A stretch of DNA of 64,000 nucleotides from Scatavimonas merdigallinarum (GCA_018713055.1 DVFW01000024.1:1-64000); one strand, 5' to 3'. Positions 1 through 8,402 are shown, counted from the first letter of the stretch. The notes: a model not told the origin generated them from the sequence alone. Program-made: numbers and translations.

Positions 1-14
1 GCAAAGCTGGTTTT

Positions 15-404
15 CTACCGTACGAACAATAGATACAAGCTTTTAATGGTTCTGGATCCGGCAACTCCATCTGTTGCCAAACCATTCATGAACTGAAAGC
101 GTTTTACAGCGGCTTCTGTTGTACTGCCGTAAATTCCGTCAACAGGGCCACAGGAACACCCAATTCCATTTAAGTTTCTTTGCAAATATTCCACCCGCTT
201 GCCCGTACTTCCTCTTTTTAATGTTTGTGAATTGTTCAGTGTCGCCGCATCTACCCTGACTACAAATGGTGAATTAATTTCATATTTCGCGCTGGCAAAA
301 CGGCTCCGGACATAGTCAAAAGTATTGCCCCTGTTAGCAATACCGTTATCGCCCACGTTTTTCCTTCTCTTCGCCTTTTGCTTCCCATCCTTTTTACTTC
401 TCAA
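15..404 (-). CDS. Peptidoglycan-binding (PG_binding_1) protein, probably frameshifted at its 5' end
   Basis: The open frame (129 codons from a TTG at 404) carries one peptidoglycan-binding domain in its C-terminal half: LKRGSTGKRVEYLQ, then GPVDGIYGSTTEAAVKRFQ and DGVAGSRTIKSL, the usual three-helix repeat. Its first half resembles nothing. A different frame, from an ATG at 387 with a GAGAAG ribosome site 8 nt upstream, encodes a convincing signal peptide: MGSKRRREGK followed by a hydrophobic stretch TWAITVLLTGAILLT and then SGAVLPA, ending at a stop near 261. The real gene was therefore probably a secreted wall-binding protein whose frame is broken between about 300 and 260 by one missing or two extra bases, or by a sequencing error. 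The domain call is firm. The start and the intactness are not. Confidence 0.6.
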   Translation of the reverse strand: MRSKKDGKQKAKRRKNVGDNGIANRGNTFDYVRSRFASAKYEINSPFVVRVDAATLNNSQTLKRGSTGKRVEYLQRNLNGIGCSCGPVDGIYGSTTEAAVKRFQFMNGLATDGVAGSRTIKSLYLLFVR

Positions 405-486
405 AAAAATTAATAAGCAAAATTTTGCTTATATAATATCATATTTATAGTTTAAAATCAATTGCTGTTTAGTATTACTAAATACA

Positions 487-529
487 AAAACCCAGCAGCC
501 ATATATCTGCAGAACGGCTGCTGGGTTTT
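487..529 (-). terminator. Intrinsic terminator after the kinase gene
   Basis: A 14-bp inverted repeat (AAAACCCAGCAGCC / GGCTGCTGGGTTTT) with a 15-nt loop is followed by a run of T on the minus strand, downstream of the gene ending at 589. Confidence 0.8.
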
Positions 530-588
530 CAAGTAAAATATCAGATCATATTATCTAAAACATATCCATTTATTTTTAAACGGAGCAA

Positions 589-1341
589 TTACTCATAATC
601 CACTACATTAATCCATTTAGAGAGCAACTCTTTTTCTTCTTCAACGCCTTTAACCATCTGTGTTGCCGCCACAATTGGCAACCATTGCTGAACATACTGC
701 TTTGCCGTATTGCTCTTCTCGCAAAATAGGTTCATATACATTTCTGCAAGCTCCGGCTGTTTTAAGGAAAAAAGCAAATAAGTTCTTGCCGCATCTGCCG
801 AAGCATTTCCCTGCGTTGCATGGGACCAGTCAATAATATATGCTTTCCCGCTGTTATTAATAATAATGTTACTGGGGTTAAAATCGCCGTGACAAACCTT
901 GGCGTGCTTAGGCATAGACTCCACGCGTGTATGCAGCTCATAACGGATGGTTGCGCTTACCGTATCACGCAAACTGGATATCTTGCGGTTCATTTTATCC
1001 TTCTGTTTGTTCAACAGCGGTGCGCGCATACTGTGCACCTGCAGCTGCAGGTCAACAAAATCGCTCATATACTTTTCTATATTGTCGGGGTCTTCGTCCA
1101 TAATTTGCTGCAGGGTCTTCCCTTCAATATATTGCAGCGTAATCGCCCATTTGCCGTCTAAAATAGAAACCGCACGGATTTCCGGAATTGCAAGACCGGT
1201 TTCTTCTACTCTGGCATGGTTGAGCGCTTCGTTTAAAACGTCTGATTTGGGATATTTTTCACTGAATACCTTTACTACATTGTCACCATCTTTATAAATG
1301 ACTTTGTCTTTACGCTCTGCAAGTATTTTTTCAAAATTCAT
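589..1341 (-). CDS. Aminoglycoside phosphotransferase (APH)/choline-kinase-like protein
   Basis: This 250-residue protein has the APH-family small-molecule kinase fold. The catalytic loop HGDFNPSN (residues 151-158) and the metal-binding IIDW (169-172) are intact, and YIEGKTLQQIM near residue 71 matches the hinge. It would transfer phosphate from ATP to a hydroxyl of a small cytoplasmic substrate. Sequence alone does not show whether that is an antibiotic, a sugar or choline, and many clostridial relatives are not resistance enzymes. ATG at 1341 follows AAAGGGG by 7 nt. The gene is monocistronic, with its own promoter (1407-1435), a palindrome over the start of transcription (1381-1402) and a terminator (487-529). 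Confidence 0.75.
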   Translation of the reverse strand: MNFEKILAERKDKVIYKDGDNVVKVFSEKYPKSDVLNEALNHARVEETGLAIPEIRAVSILDGKWAITLQYIEGKTLQQIMDEDPDNIEKYMSDFVDLQLQVHSMRAPLLNKQKDKMNRKISSLRDTVSATIRYELHTRVESMPKHAKVCHGDFNPSNIIINNSGKAYIIDWSHATQGNASADAARTYLLFSLKQPELAEMYMNLFCEKSNTAKQYVQQWLPIVAATQMVKGVEEEKELLSKWINVVDYE

Positions 1342-1380
1342 AAGAATTCCCCTTTCCGGTATAGCCTTTATGTTAAATTC

Positions 1381-1402
1381 AAAGATACCGGCTGGTATCT
1401 TT
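1381..1402. promoter_or_regulatory. Perfect palindrome just downstream of the kinase promoter, candidate operator
   Basis: AAAGATACC and GGTATCTTT, separated by GGCT, form a perfect 9-bp dyad starting about 5 nt after the -10 box at 1407-1412, so it lies over the expected transcription start. The form (GATACC-N4-GGTATC) resembles TetR-family operators, but no such regulator gene is nearby. A weak RNA hairpin is the alternative. Confidence 0.45.
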
Positions 1403-1406
1403 TTTA

Positions 1407-1435
1407 ATTATACTACAACCTTCGCGCATTGTATA
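1407..1435 (-). promoter_or_regulatory. Predicted sigma-A promoter for the kinase gene
   Basis: On the minus strand TATACA (1430-1435) and TATAAT (1407-1412) are separated by 17 bp. The -35 box matches 4 of 6 consensus bases and the -10 box matches fully. Confidence 0.55.
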
Positions 1436-1581
1436 GTTAAAATACCATAAAATATTGTGCGTGATTTTTGTTTAATAATACACAATTACCAATATCATCT
1501 CTGCTGCTTCTACGTTTTTCCACAAAAGCCTTCAAAAGATGCACAAGGCGCCGCATAACCCGCTGTAAAAGGCCTAAGGCA

Positions 1582-1615
1582 AAAATCAGGTGCGTTTGTG
1601 GACACACCTGATTTT
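1582..1615 (-). terminator. Intrinsic terminator of adhE
   Basis: An 11-bp stem AAAATCAGGTG / CACCTGATTTT with a 12-nt loop ends in T on the minus strand, 14 nt beyond the adhE stop codon. Confidence 0.75.
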
Positions 1616-1629
1616 ATCTGCTAAACAGC

Positions 1630-4260
1630 TTATTTACCGTAATAGGCCTTCAGGTACATATCTTTGATTTCGCTCATCAGCGGGTATCTGGGATTTGCAC
1701 CCGTGCACTGGTCGTCAAAAGCATTTTCGACCATTTCGTCCAGTGTTGCAAGGAAATCCTCTTCCTGAATACCATAATCGGCAATCGACTTTTTAATACC
1801 AACCTTTTCCTTCAGCTGATCAATAGCAGCAAGGAACTTTTCAAAGGTATCCTGATCGTCTTTCCCGGAAATGCCGCAGAAGTTTGCACATTCTACATAT
1901 CTTTCCAGACAATGCGGATATTGATACTGCGGGAACGTACCCATCTTTGCGGGAACCGCAGAGGCATTAAAGCGCATGACATACGTAATCAATAACGCAT
2001 TGGCCACACCATGCGGAAGATGGTGGTATGCACCAAGCTTATGCGCCATAGAATGGCAAACGCCAAGGAACGCATTTGCAAACGCCATACCGGCCATGGT
2101 GGAAGCGTCCGCCATTTTTTCCCTTGCAATTGGATCGTCCGCACCCTTTTCATAAGCAGACGGCAAATATTTAAAAATATTTTTCATTGCCTTGAGCGCA
2201 AGGCCGTCCGTATAATCTGTTGCCATGACAGAAGCATAAGCCTCCAGCGCATGGGTCAACGCATCGATACCAGACGCGCTTGTCAAACCTTTGGGCTGAG
2301 TCATCATATTATCCGCGTCAATAATTGCCATATTGGGCAAAAGCTCATAGTCAGCAAGCGGATATTTTACGCCTGTCGTTTCGTCTGTAATAACGGCAAA
2401 CGGCGTTACCTCAGAGCCTGTACCAGAAGAGGTCGGAATCGCTACAAAGAAAGCTTTTTCACCCATTTTGGGGAACGTGTATACCCTTTTGCGGATATCC
2501 ATAAAGCGCATAGCCATATCCATAAAGTCAACTTCCGGATGCTCATACATAACCCACATGATCTTCGCCGCATCCATCGCGCTGCCGCCGCCCAATGCAA
2601 TAATAACGTCCGGTTCAAAGGAAATCATCGCCTTTGTGCCTTCTTTTGCGCAGGCAAGCGTCGGATCGGGCGCAACCTCATAAAAGCACGTATGCTGAAT
2701 TTGCATTTCATCAAGTTTATCCTGAATAGGCTTGACATAGCCGTTCTTATAAAGGAAAGAGTCTGTAACGATAAAGGCCTTTTTCTTACCCATTACCGTG
2801 CCAAGTTCATCCAAAGCAACGGGCATGCAGCCTTTTTTGAAATAAACCTTCTGTGGTGTTCTAAACCAAAGCATGTTCTCTCTCCTTTCGGCAACCGTTT
2901 TAATATTGATAAGATGCTTTACACCAACATTTTCTGAAACGGAATTGCCGCCCCAGGAGCCGCAGCCAAGCGTAAGCGAAGGCACAAGCTTAAAATTGTA
3001 AAGATCACCGATACCGCCATGGGAAGACGGCGTATTGATTAAAACGCGGCAGGTTTTCATAGCCGCAGCATGCTTTGCAATTTTTTCAGATTGGGCAGGA
3101 TGAATATACAAAGAGGAGGTGTGCCCATAGCCACCGTCTGCAACCAGCCGCTCCGCCTTTGCAAGCGCCTCGTCAAAATCCTTTGCCTTATACATGGCAA
3201 GCACCGGAGAGAGCTTTTCATGTGCAAACTCTTCAGAAATATCTACAGATTCCACTTCGCCGATCAGGATTTTTGTGTCCTCGGGCACATCAACGCCGGC
3301 AAGCGCAGCGATTGTATGCGCCTTCTGCCCAACAATTTTTGCATTCAGGGCGCCATTAATTATAATCGTTTTCCTGACTTTATCCAGTTCATCGCCTTTA
3401 AGGAAATAGCAGCCGCGTTCTTTAAATTCTTTTTTGACTGCATTGTACACTTTGGGAAGCACTGTAACGGACTGTTCGGAAGCACAAATCATACCATTGT
3501 CAAAGGTTTTGGAATGAATAATAGAATTCACAGCAAGCTGGATATCCGCCGTATCGTCAATGATAACAGGCGTATTGCCAGCGCCGACACCCAAAGCCGG
3601 CTTACCTGAGGAATACGCTGCCTTGACCATGCCGGGACCGCCTGTTGCAAGAATAGTATCGGAGCTTTTCATGACCTCATTTGTAAGCTCCAGAGAGGGA
3701 ACGTCGATCCAGCCGATAATCCCTTGGGGTGCACCGGCAGCTACTGCGGCGTCCAACACGACCTTTGCCGCAGCGATGGTACATTTCTTTGCACGCGGAT
3801 GGGGGCTGATAATAATCGCGTTTCTTGTTTTTAAACTGATCAGCGCTTTAAAGATTGCGGTAGAAGTAGGGTTTGTAGTAGGAATAACCGCTGCAATCAG
3901 GCCAATTGGCTCTGCAATCTTTTTAATACCGAAAGCCTTGTCTTCTTCTATTACACCGCAGGTTTTTGTATCTTTATATGCATTATAAATATATTCCGCC
4001 GCGTAGTGGTTTTTAATAACTTTGTCCTCCACAACGCCCATGCCTGTTTCTTCCACTGCCATTTTTGCAAGCGGTATACGCTGTTTGTTGGCAGCCAACG
4101 CAGCGGCATGAAAGATTTTATCTACCTGTTCCTGCGTATAGGTAGCAAATACCCTTTGCGCCTGCCTCATTGCATGCATTTTGGCAACCAGCGCGTCAAC
4201 ATTGTCAATCAATTCGGGCGCCTGTGCGTTTGTCACTGCAGTTTTTTCATTATTTGCCAT
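1630..4260 (-). CDS. adhE: Bifunctional acetaldehyde-CoA/alcohol dehydrogenase AdhE
   Basis: AdhE reduces acetyl-CoA to acetaldehyde and then ethanol, regenerating NAD. The N-terminal aldehyde dehydrogenase half (about residues 1-440) has the catalytic Cys in NGMICASEQS (Cys259). The C-terminal iron-dependent alcohol dehydrogenase half has GGGSAMDAAK, GTGSEVTPFA and the metal-binding HSMAHKLGAYHHLPHG. At 876 residues it is the usual AdhE length. I chose the ATG at 4260 (MANNEK) because AGGAGG lies 8 nt upstream. An in-frame ATG at 4293 lacks a good ribosome site. A consensus promoter with a Rex-like operator lies about 110 nt upstream, which suggests NADH/NAD control. The gene has its own terminator. 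Confidence 0.97.
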   Translation of the reverse strand: MANNEKTAVTNAQAPELIDNVDALVAKMHAMRQAQRVFATYTQEQVDKIFHAAALAANKQRIPLAKMAVEETGMGVVEDKVIKNHYAAEYIYNAYKDTKTCGVIEEDKAFGIKKIAEPIGLIAAVIPTTNPTSTAIFKALISLKTRNAIIISPHPRAKKCTIAAAKVVLDAAVAAGAPQGIIGWIDVPSLELTNEVMKSSDTILATGGPGMVKAAYSSGKPALGVGAGNTPVIIDDTADIQLAVNSIIHSKTFDNGMICASEQSVTVLPKVYNAVKKEFKERGCYFLKGDELDKVRKTIIINGALNAKIVGQKAHTIAALAGVDVPEDTKILIGEVESVDISEEFAHEKLSPVLAMYKAKDFDEALAKAERLVADGGYGHTSSLYIHPAQSEKIAKHAAAMKTCRVLINTPSSHGGIGDLYNFKLVPSLTLGCGSWGGNSVSENVGVKHLINIKTVAERRENMLWFRTPQKVYFKKGCMPVALDELGTVMGKKKAFIVTDSFLYKNGYVKPIQDKLDEMQIQHTCFYEVAPDPTLACAKEGTKAMISFEPDVIIALGGGSAMDAAKIMWVMYEHPEVDFMDMAMRFMDIRKRVYTFPKMGEKAFFVAIPTSSGTGSEVTPFAVITDETTGVKYPLADYELLPNMAIIDADNMMTQPKGLTSASGIDALTHALEAYASVMATDYTDGLALKAMKNIFKYLPSAYEKGADDPIAREKMADASTMAGMAFANAFLGVCHSMAHKLGAYHHLPHGVANALLITYVMRFNASAVPAKMGTFPQYQYPHCLERYVECANFCGISGKDDQDTFEKFLAAIDQLKEKVGIKKSIADYGIQEEDFLATLDEMVENAFDDQCTGANPRYPLMSEIKDMYLKAYYGK

Positions 4261-4370
4261 AAGATAGGCCTCCTCAGTTCTTGTTTTTTTCATGCGTACG
4301 CCTGCGCAAAACAGGCTGGTGAAACAACTTGCAAAGCGATGTTTTATGGGTTTTGCTTTGCTTTGTCCCT

Positions 4371-4399
4371 ATTATAAATGATTGTTAAAAAATTGTCAA
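4371..4399 (-). promoter_or_regulatory. Consensus sigma-A promoter of adhE
   Basis: Minus strand: TTGACA (4394-4399), 17-bp spacer, TATAAT (4371-4376). Both hexamers are perfect. Transcription would start near 4364, giving a leader of about 100 nt. Confidence 0.85.
4382..4399. promoter_or_regulatory. Rex-like operator overlapping the adhE -35 box
   Basis: The plus strand reads TTGTTAAAAAATTGTCAA, to be compared with the Rex consensus of Clostridia, TTGTTAA-N4-TTAACAA. The first half-site is exact and the second matches at 5 of 7 positions. It covers the -35 box and part of the spacer, so a bound repressor would block RNA polymerase. Rex control of adhE is established in several clostridia. 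Its presence here is inferred. Confidence 0.6.
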
Positions 4400-4734
4400 T
4401 ATCTTTTTTCTCTGTTTCAACCGGTAAATCCGTCCTTCTATTTTTTTCCTTTTTTATTTTCAGCTATGCTTTTGTATTTTTATCTATAAACAAAAAATTT
4501 CGCATGTAAAATTGTTCATTTTACATACGGAATTTTGGGGAAGTCTTACAATTCTACAATATATTCCTTACATCCCGTCTTAGGATTTGTAAAAAATATA
4601 GAAAATATACTTTTTCAGCCGGGTACTTCGTGCGCTTTAAAAGTCTTCCCTTTTCGCAGCAAAAGCATAGTATGTTTTCCCTCTTCTTTTGCAACAATAT
4701 GGCAATACTTTTTCCATGTGTCTAAAACTAAAAC
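4400..4734. other. Intergenic stretch upstream of adhE
   Basis: AT-rich DNA between the adhE promoter and the terminator of the converging upstream operon. One plus-strand reading frame (4535-4804) lacks a ribosome site and recognisable domains. I see no RNA gene or repeat. Confidence 0.5.
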
Positions 4735-4764
4735 AGACGGCCCCCGTTTATATGGGAGCCGTCT
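4735..4764 (-). terminator. Intrinsic terminator at the end of the oxidoreductase/lipoprotein operon
   Basis: The stem AGACGGC / GCCGTCT, extended inwards by a CCC/GGG run, is followed on the minus strand by GTTTTAGTTTTAG. It lies 22 nt beyond the lipoprotein gene. Confidence 0.75.
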
Positions 4765-4786
4765 AATTGCAATTTATAACGATACG

Positions 4787-5797
4787 TCAGGATTTTGGCA
4801 ATAGCACGGTTTTGTCATTCCGTAAAATCGAATCAGGAATCTGCAAGCCAATCTTTTTTGCTGTCTGCGCATTGACATAAGTAGTCGGATTATCCAATAC
4901 TCGAACCGGCAGATCGGACACCGCTGTTCCCTTTAATACCTGGTCCGCCATATTGGCTGTTTCAATTCCAAGCTCTTCACCGGAAATACCAATACAGGCA
5001 AGTCCGCCGTCCTGAACCATAGCTTCCAACCCCACATAGCAGGGGATTTTCGCATCAAGCGTGACTCGCGTCAGATCGTCCATTGCATCTGCCAGCGTAT
5101 TGTCCGCAGGTATTAAGATTGCGTTGACTCCGCCTGCAAGGGATTGCGCCGCCTGATATACATCGGAAGAAGTGCTGATTCCGGCTTCTATACACGCAAT
5201 TCCTTTTTCCGCGCAATATGCCTTTGCCTTTGCAATGGCAACCGCCGAACTTGCTTCCGTACTGTTATAAAGCAGTCCGAGCGTTTGCATGCCTGGCGTA
5301 ACGGTAAGGGCCATATCTATCATTTTTTCCACCTGCAGGGCGTCTGAGGTTCCTGTAATATTTTTGTCCGGCTTTTCAAGGCTGGTCGTAAGGCCCGCCG
5401 TAACCGGATCGCTCACCGCTGCAAACAAAACAGGCACTTTATCTGCAACTGCATGCGCCGCAACTGCCGCCGGTGTGGAAATGGCAATCACCACGTCTTT
5501 CTGGTCTGCTGCAAATTCATCCAGAATCGACGTGAGCCTTGCTGCTTCGCCCTGCGCACTGCAAGCTTCGATCTGTACATTTTTTCCTTCCTGATAACCA
5601 AGTTTTTTAAGCTGTGCAAGGATAGAATCACGGATGGTATAAAACGACGAATGGTCGGACATTTGTACGATCCCAATTTTTTTTACCGATTCTGCCGGTG
5701 CACCGGAGCCTGAAGAAGCCTCCTGATTGTCAGAGCATCCAAAAAACAGTCCCAGACAAACAACCGCTGCAAATAGCAATGCAAGTGCCTTTTTCAC
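4787..5797 (-). CDS. ABC transporter substrate-binding lipoprotein (ABC_sub_bind/TrpX-like)
   Basis: A 336-residue exported lipoprotein: a lysine-rich start, a hydrophobic segment and the lipobox LFFGC. The mature part has the two-lobe binding-protein pattern of the PF04392 family (IGIVQMSDHSSF, VIAISTPAAVAA, VPVLFAAVSDPV, ITGTSD). In Gram-positive bacteria this family includes the tryptophan/tyrosine receptor TrpX. The substrate here is unknown. I prefer GTG at 5797 because GAGGTG lies 6 nt upstream. A GTG three codons earlier overlaps that site. The gene begins 17 nt after the gamma subunit of the oxidoreductase and looks like the last gene of that operon, yet no permease or ATPase gene is nearby, which is unusual. 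Confidence 0.85.
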   Translation of the reverse strand: MKKALALLFAAVVCLGLFFGCSDNQEASSGSGAPAESVKKIGIVQMSDHSSFYTIRDSILAQLKKLGYQEGKNVQIEACSAQGEAARLTSILDEFAADQKDVVIAISTPAAVAAHAVADKVPVLFAAVSDPVTAGLTTSLEKPDKNITGTSDALQVEKMIDMALTVTPGMQTLGLLYNSTEASSAVAIAKAKAYCAEKGIACIEAGISTSSDVYQAAQSLAGGVNAILIPADNTLADAMDDLTRVTLDAKIPCYVGLEAMVQDGGLACIGISGEELGIETANMADQVLKGTAVSDLPVRVLDNPTTYVNAQTAKKIGLQIPDSILRNDKTVLLPKS

Positions 5798-5814
5798 GTT
5801 TTTCACCTCAGAAT

Positions 5815-6360
5815 TTATGTATTGCCGTAATGCATCCCAATCTCAAGTGCTTTGCGGTTTGCTCCTAGCAAGTGCTGTTTTCTTGCGGGCACACATTTTT
5901 CAACCGCTTTGTCAAGCGACTGTGCACTGCAAAAACCTGTTTCGTTGAAAAGCTTGCCTACCAGAATAATATTGGCCAATCCTTTCAGCCCGTTTTCTTC
6001 TGCAAGCTTTGTTGCAGGTACATAAAAAACGCGGACATCTGTACGTTCTACCTTTTTATGGATCAGAGAACTGTCCACCAGGACGATACCGCCTGTTTCC
6101 ACGCTGTCAATAAATTTATCCAGAGAGGGCAGGTTCATCGCCACAAATACATTTGGGTTGGTCACCAGCGGAGAACCTATTGGTACATTTGAAACACAAA
6201 CGCTGCAATTAGCCGTGCCGCCGCGCATTTCAGGCCCATAAGACGGCAGCCAGGAAATTTCTTTTTCCTCCATTAACCCGCCGTAGGCGATTACCTTACC
6301 TGCAAACAAAATACCCTGTCCGCCAAAGCCTGCCAGCAACATATTGTAATTTACGCTCAT
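5815..6360 (-). CDS. 2-oxoacid:acceptor oxidoreductase, gamma subunit
   Basis: This 181-residue protein begins with the typical GFGGQGILFAGKVIAYGG and continues with SYGPEMRGGTANCSV, the signature of the gamma subunit of 2-oxoacid:ferredoxin oxidoreductases (KorC/VorC/PorG class). In the complex it contacts the CoA/TPP active site formed by alpha and beta. Its ATG overlaps the stop of the beta subunit by 4 nt (ATGA), so the two are translationally coupled. Confidence 0.93.
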   Translation of the reverse strand: MSVNYNMLLAGFGGQGILFAGKVIAYGGLMEEKEISWLPSYGPEMRGGTANCSVCVSNVPIGSPLVTNPNVFVAMNLPSLDKFIDSVETGGIVLVDSSLIHKKVERTDVRVFYVPATKLAEENGLKGLANIILVGKLFNETGFCSAQSLDKAVEKCVPARKQHLLGANRKALEIGMHYGNT

Positions 6361-7112
6361 TGGATTCTTGCCCCCTTTTCCTCATCCTTATAGACGCCCA
6401 AAGGATAATACGGAAGCATGTTCTGCCGCAGCCATTCCAGGGCTTCTATCGGCGTCATTCCCCAGTTTGTAGGACAGGTGGAAACAACCTCAATAATTGA
6501 AAAGCCTTTTTTATCAATCTGATTTTGAAAACCTTTTTTAATTGCCTTTTTCGCAATATTTACATTTTTTACGCAGTCCACCGTTACACGCTGCGCCAGT
6601 GCTACGCCGTCAAGCGTAGCCAAAAGCTCGCACACGCGGACAGGGTACCCCGCACTGTTTACATCTCTGCCATAGGGTGTGGTTTGCGTAACCTGCCCCG
6701 GCAGCGACGTCGGCGCCATTTGACCGCCCGTCATGCCGTATATGGCGTTATTAATAAAGATGACCGTAATATTTTCGCCCCTGGTAGCGGCATGCACGGT
6801 TTCCGCTGTCCCAATTGCGGCAAGGTCACCGTCGCCCTGATAGGTAAAAATCACATTGTCCGGCTTTGCGCGCTTAAGCCCTGTTGCAACCGCTGGCGCT
6901 CTGCCATGTGGCGCCTGCACCATGTCGCAGGTAAAATAATCGTAATTCATAACGGCGCACCCAACCGGCGCCACGCCTACAGCTTTTCCTTCAATCTGCA
7001 GTTCGTCAAGCACCTCTGCAATCAGCCTGTGCACAATGCCGTGCGTGCAGCCCGGACAGTAATGAAAAGGAATATCCGCCAGCGCTTTTGGTTTTTCAAA
7101 AATAACTGCCAT
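6357..7112 (-). CDS. 2-oxoacid:ferredoxin oxidoreductase, beta (thiamine pyrophosphate) subunit
   Basis: A 251-residue TPP-binding subunit. FHYCPGCTHGIVHRL near the start and the TPP/Mg motif GDGDLAAIGTAET (about residues 95-107) followed by NITVIFINNAIYGMTGGQ are diagnostic. With the alpha subunit it decarboxylates a 2-oxoacid to acyl-CoA and passes two electrons to ferredoxin. Start and upstream stop overlap by one base (TAATG). Branched-chain 2-oxoacid and 2-oxoglutarate enzymes share this architecture, so the substrate is not settled. Confidence 0.93.
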   Translation of the reverse strand: MAVIFEKPKALADIPFHYCPGCTHGIVHRLIAEVLDELQIEGKAVGVAPVGCAVMNYDYFTCDMVQAPHGRAPAVATGLKRAKPDNVIFTYQGDGDLAAIGTAETVHAATRGENITVIFINNAIYGMTGGQMAPTSLPGQVTQTTPYGRDVNSAGYPVRVCELLATLDGVALAQRVTVDCVKNVNIAKKAIKKGFQNQIDKKGFSIIEVVSTCPTNWGMTPIEALEWLRQNMLPYYPLGVYKDEEKGARIQ

Positions 7113-8173
7113 TATTGACCGCCTCCCAGTTTTTCAATTTCCTGCAGGATTTCTGCGGGAGTGGGGATTACACCGCCTGTTCTTCCAAAGAAGGCAACCG
7201 GTTTTTCACAGTTGATTGCAAGTCTTACATCGTCAACCATCTGTCCCATGCTCATTTCTACACAAAGAAATTGCTTTGCACTTTTCGCCGCGCTGCGCAG
7301 CGCATCTGTTGGGAAAGGCCAGAGCGTGATCGGACGAATAAGCCCCGCTTTAATTCCCTTGGCACGTGCGCTGTCCACAGCGCTGTGCGCTACCCTGGAA
7401 GAAGCGCCGTAGGCTACAACAACAATTTCTGCGTCGTCTACCAGATATTCCTGCACACGCTGCTCGTTTTTCTTGATTTGCTCATAACGCGCAAAGCGTT
7501 CTTTGACCAGGCCTTCCAACGCCTGCGGCGTCAGATAAAGCGAATTGACCACATTGTGCTTTCTTTTTCCCTGATGGCCGTCTGTCGCCCATGGTTTTGG
7601 GGGCAGTATATTTGCAGAGCCGTCGGGTATTTCCACAGGCTCCATCATCTGGCCCAACATTCCATCCGCTAAGATCATAGCGGGCATTCTATACTGGTCG
7701 CCCAAATCAAATGCGGTTTTGACAAGGTCGACCATTTCCTGCACAGTAGCCGGCGCAAAAACAAGGATCTGAAAATCACCATGGCCTGTGGCCTTCGTTG
7801 CCTGCCAATAGTCCGCCTGAGACGGCTGAATACCGCCAAGCCCCGGGCCTCCGCGCTGCACATTGATAATAAGCGCCGGAAGATCGGAACCGGCCATATA
7901 GGAAATTGCCTCTGTTTTCAGACTAATGCCCGGGGAACTGGAACTGGTCATGGCGCGTACGCCGGCACTGGCTGCTCCAAGCACCATATTTGCTGCTGCC
8001 AGCTCAGATTCTGCCTGTAAGTATGTACCTCCAATTTTTGGCATTTTCTTAGACATATAGGCCGCAAGCTCTGTCTGCGGCGTAATCGGGTATCCAAAGA
8101 AATGCCTGCACCCCGCCTGTATAGCGGCCTCTGCAAGCGCTTCGTTGCCCTTCATCAAAAATCTTTCACCCAT
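7112..8173 (-). CDS. vorB: 2-oxoacid:ferredoxin oxidoreductase, alpha subunit (VorB/KorA type)
   Basis: A 353-residue alpha subunit. GNEALAEAAIQAGCRHFFGYPITPQTE (given here as positions 9-35, key motif GYPITPQTE) is the pyrimidine-binding domain signature, and MTSSSSPGISLKTEAISYMAG follows near residue 94. The length and motifs fit the group usually named 3-methyl-2-oxobutanoate dehydrogenase subunit VorB, but KorA proteins are close relatives. ATG at 8173 lies 8 nt after AGGAG. It is the second gene of the four-subunit cluster. Confidence 0.9.
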   Translation of the reverse strand: MGERFLMKGNEALAEAAIQAGCRHFFGYPITPQTELAAYMSKKMPKIGGTYLQAESELAAANMVLGAASAGVRAMTSSSSPGISLKTEAISYMAGSDLPALIINVQRGGPGLGGIQPSQADYWQATKATGHGDFQILVFAPATVQEMVDLVKTAFDLGDQYRMPAMILADGMLGQMMEPVEIPDGSANILPPKPWATDGHQGKRKHNVVNSLYLTPQALEGLVKERFARYEQIKKNEQRVQEYLVDDAEIVVVAYGASSRVAHSAVDSARAKGIKAGLIRPITLWPFPTDALRSAAKSAKQFLCVEMSMGQMVDDVRLAINCEKPVAFFGRTGGVIPTPAEILQEIEKLGGGQ

Positions 8174-8195
8174 AGTATTATCTCCTATCTGTATC

Positions 8196-8402
8196 TTATC
8201 TTTCTACAATGATTGCAACATCGGGGCACATGATTGCACAGCTTTTACAGCCAATGCACTCCTCCTCGTTGATAAGCTGTGCAGGATGGTAGCCCTTTGC
8301 ATTGATTTTATCTTTACAAAGCGCAATGATTTTTTTAGGGCAAGCGTTTACACACAGTTCACACCCCTTACATACATCCTCTTTGACAATGATTCTTGGC
8401 AT
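8196..8402 (-). CDS. 2x[4Fe-4S] ferredoxin-type delta subunit of the oxidoreductase
   Basis: A 68-residue protein with two complete cluster motifs, CKGCELCVNACP and CIGCKSCAIMCP. It relays electrons from the TPP subunit to free ferredoxin. AAAGGAGG lies 7 nt before the ATG, and it starts the four-gene run delta-alpha-beta-gamma. Confidence 0.95.
   Translation of the reverse strand: MPRIIVKEDVCKGCELCVNACPKKIIALCKDKINAKGYHPAQLINEEECIGCKSCAIMCPDVAIIVER

Noticed and set aside
2011..2937. 308-codon frame antisense to adhE
   Set aside because: Shadow of the conserved adhE coding sequence on the opposite strand, rich in Cys, Arg and His as such shadows often are.
4535..4804. 89-codon plus-strand frame upstream of adhE
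   Set aside because: No ribosome site, composition like non-coding DNA, overlaps a terminator and the end of the lipoprotein gene.
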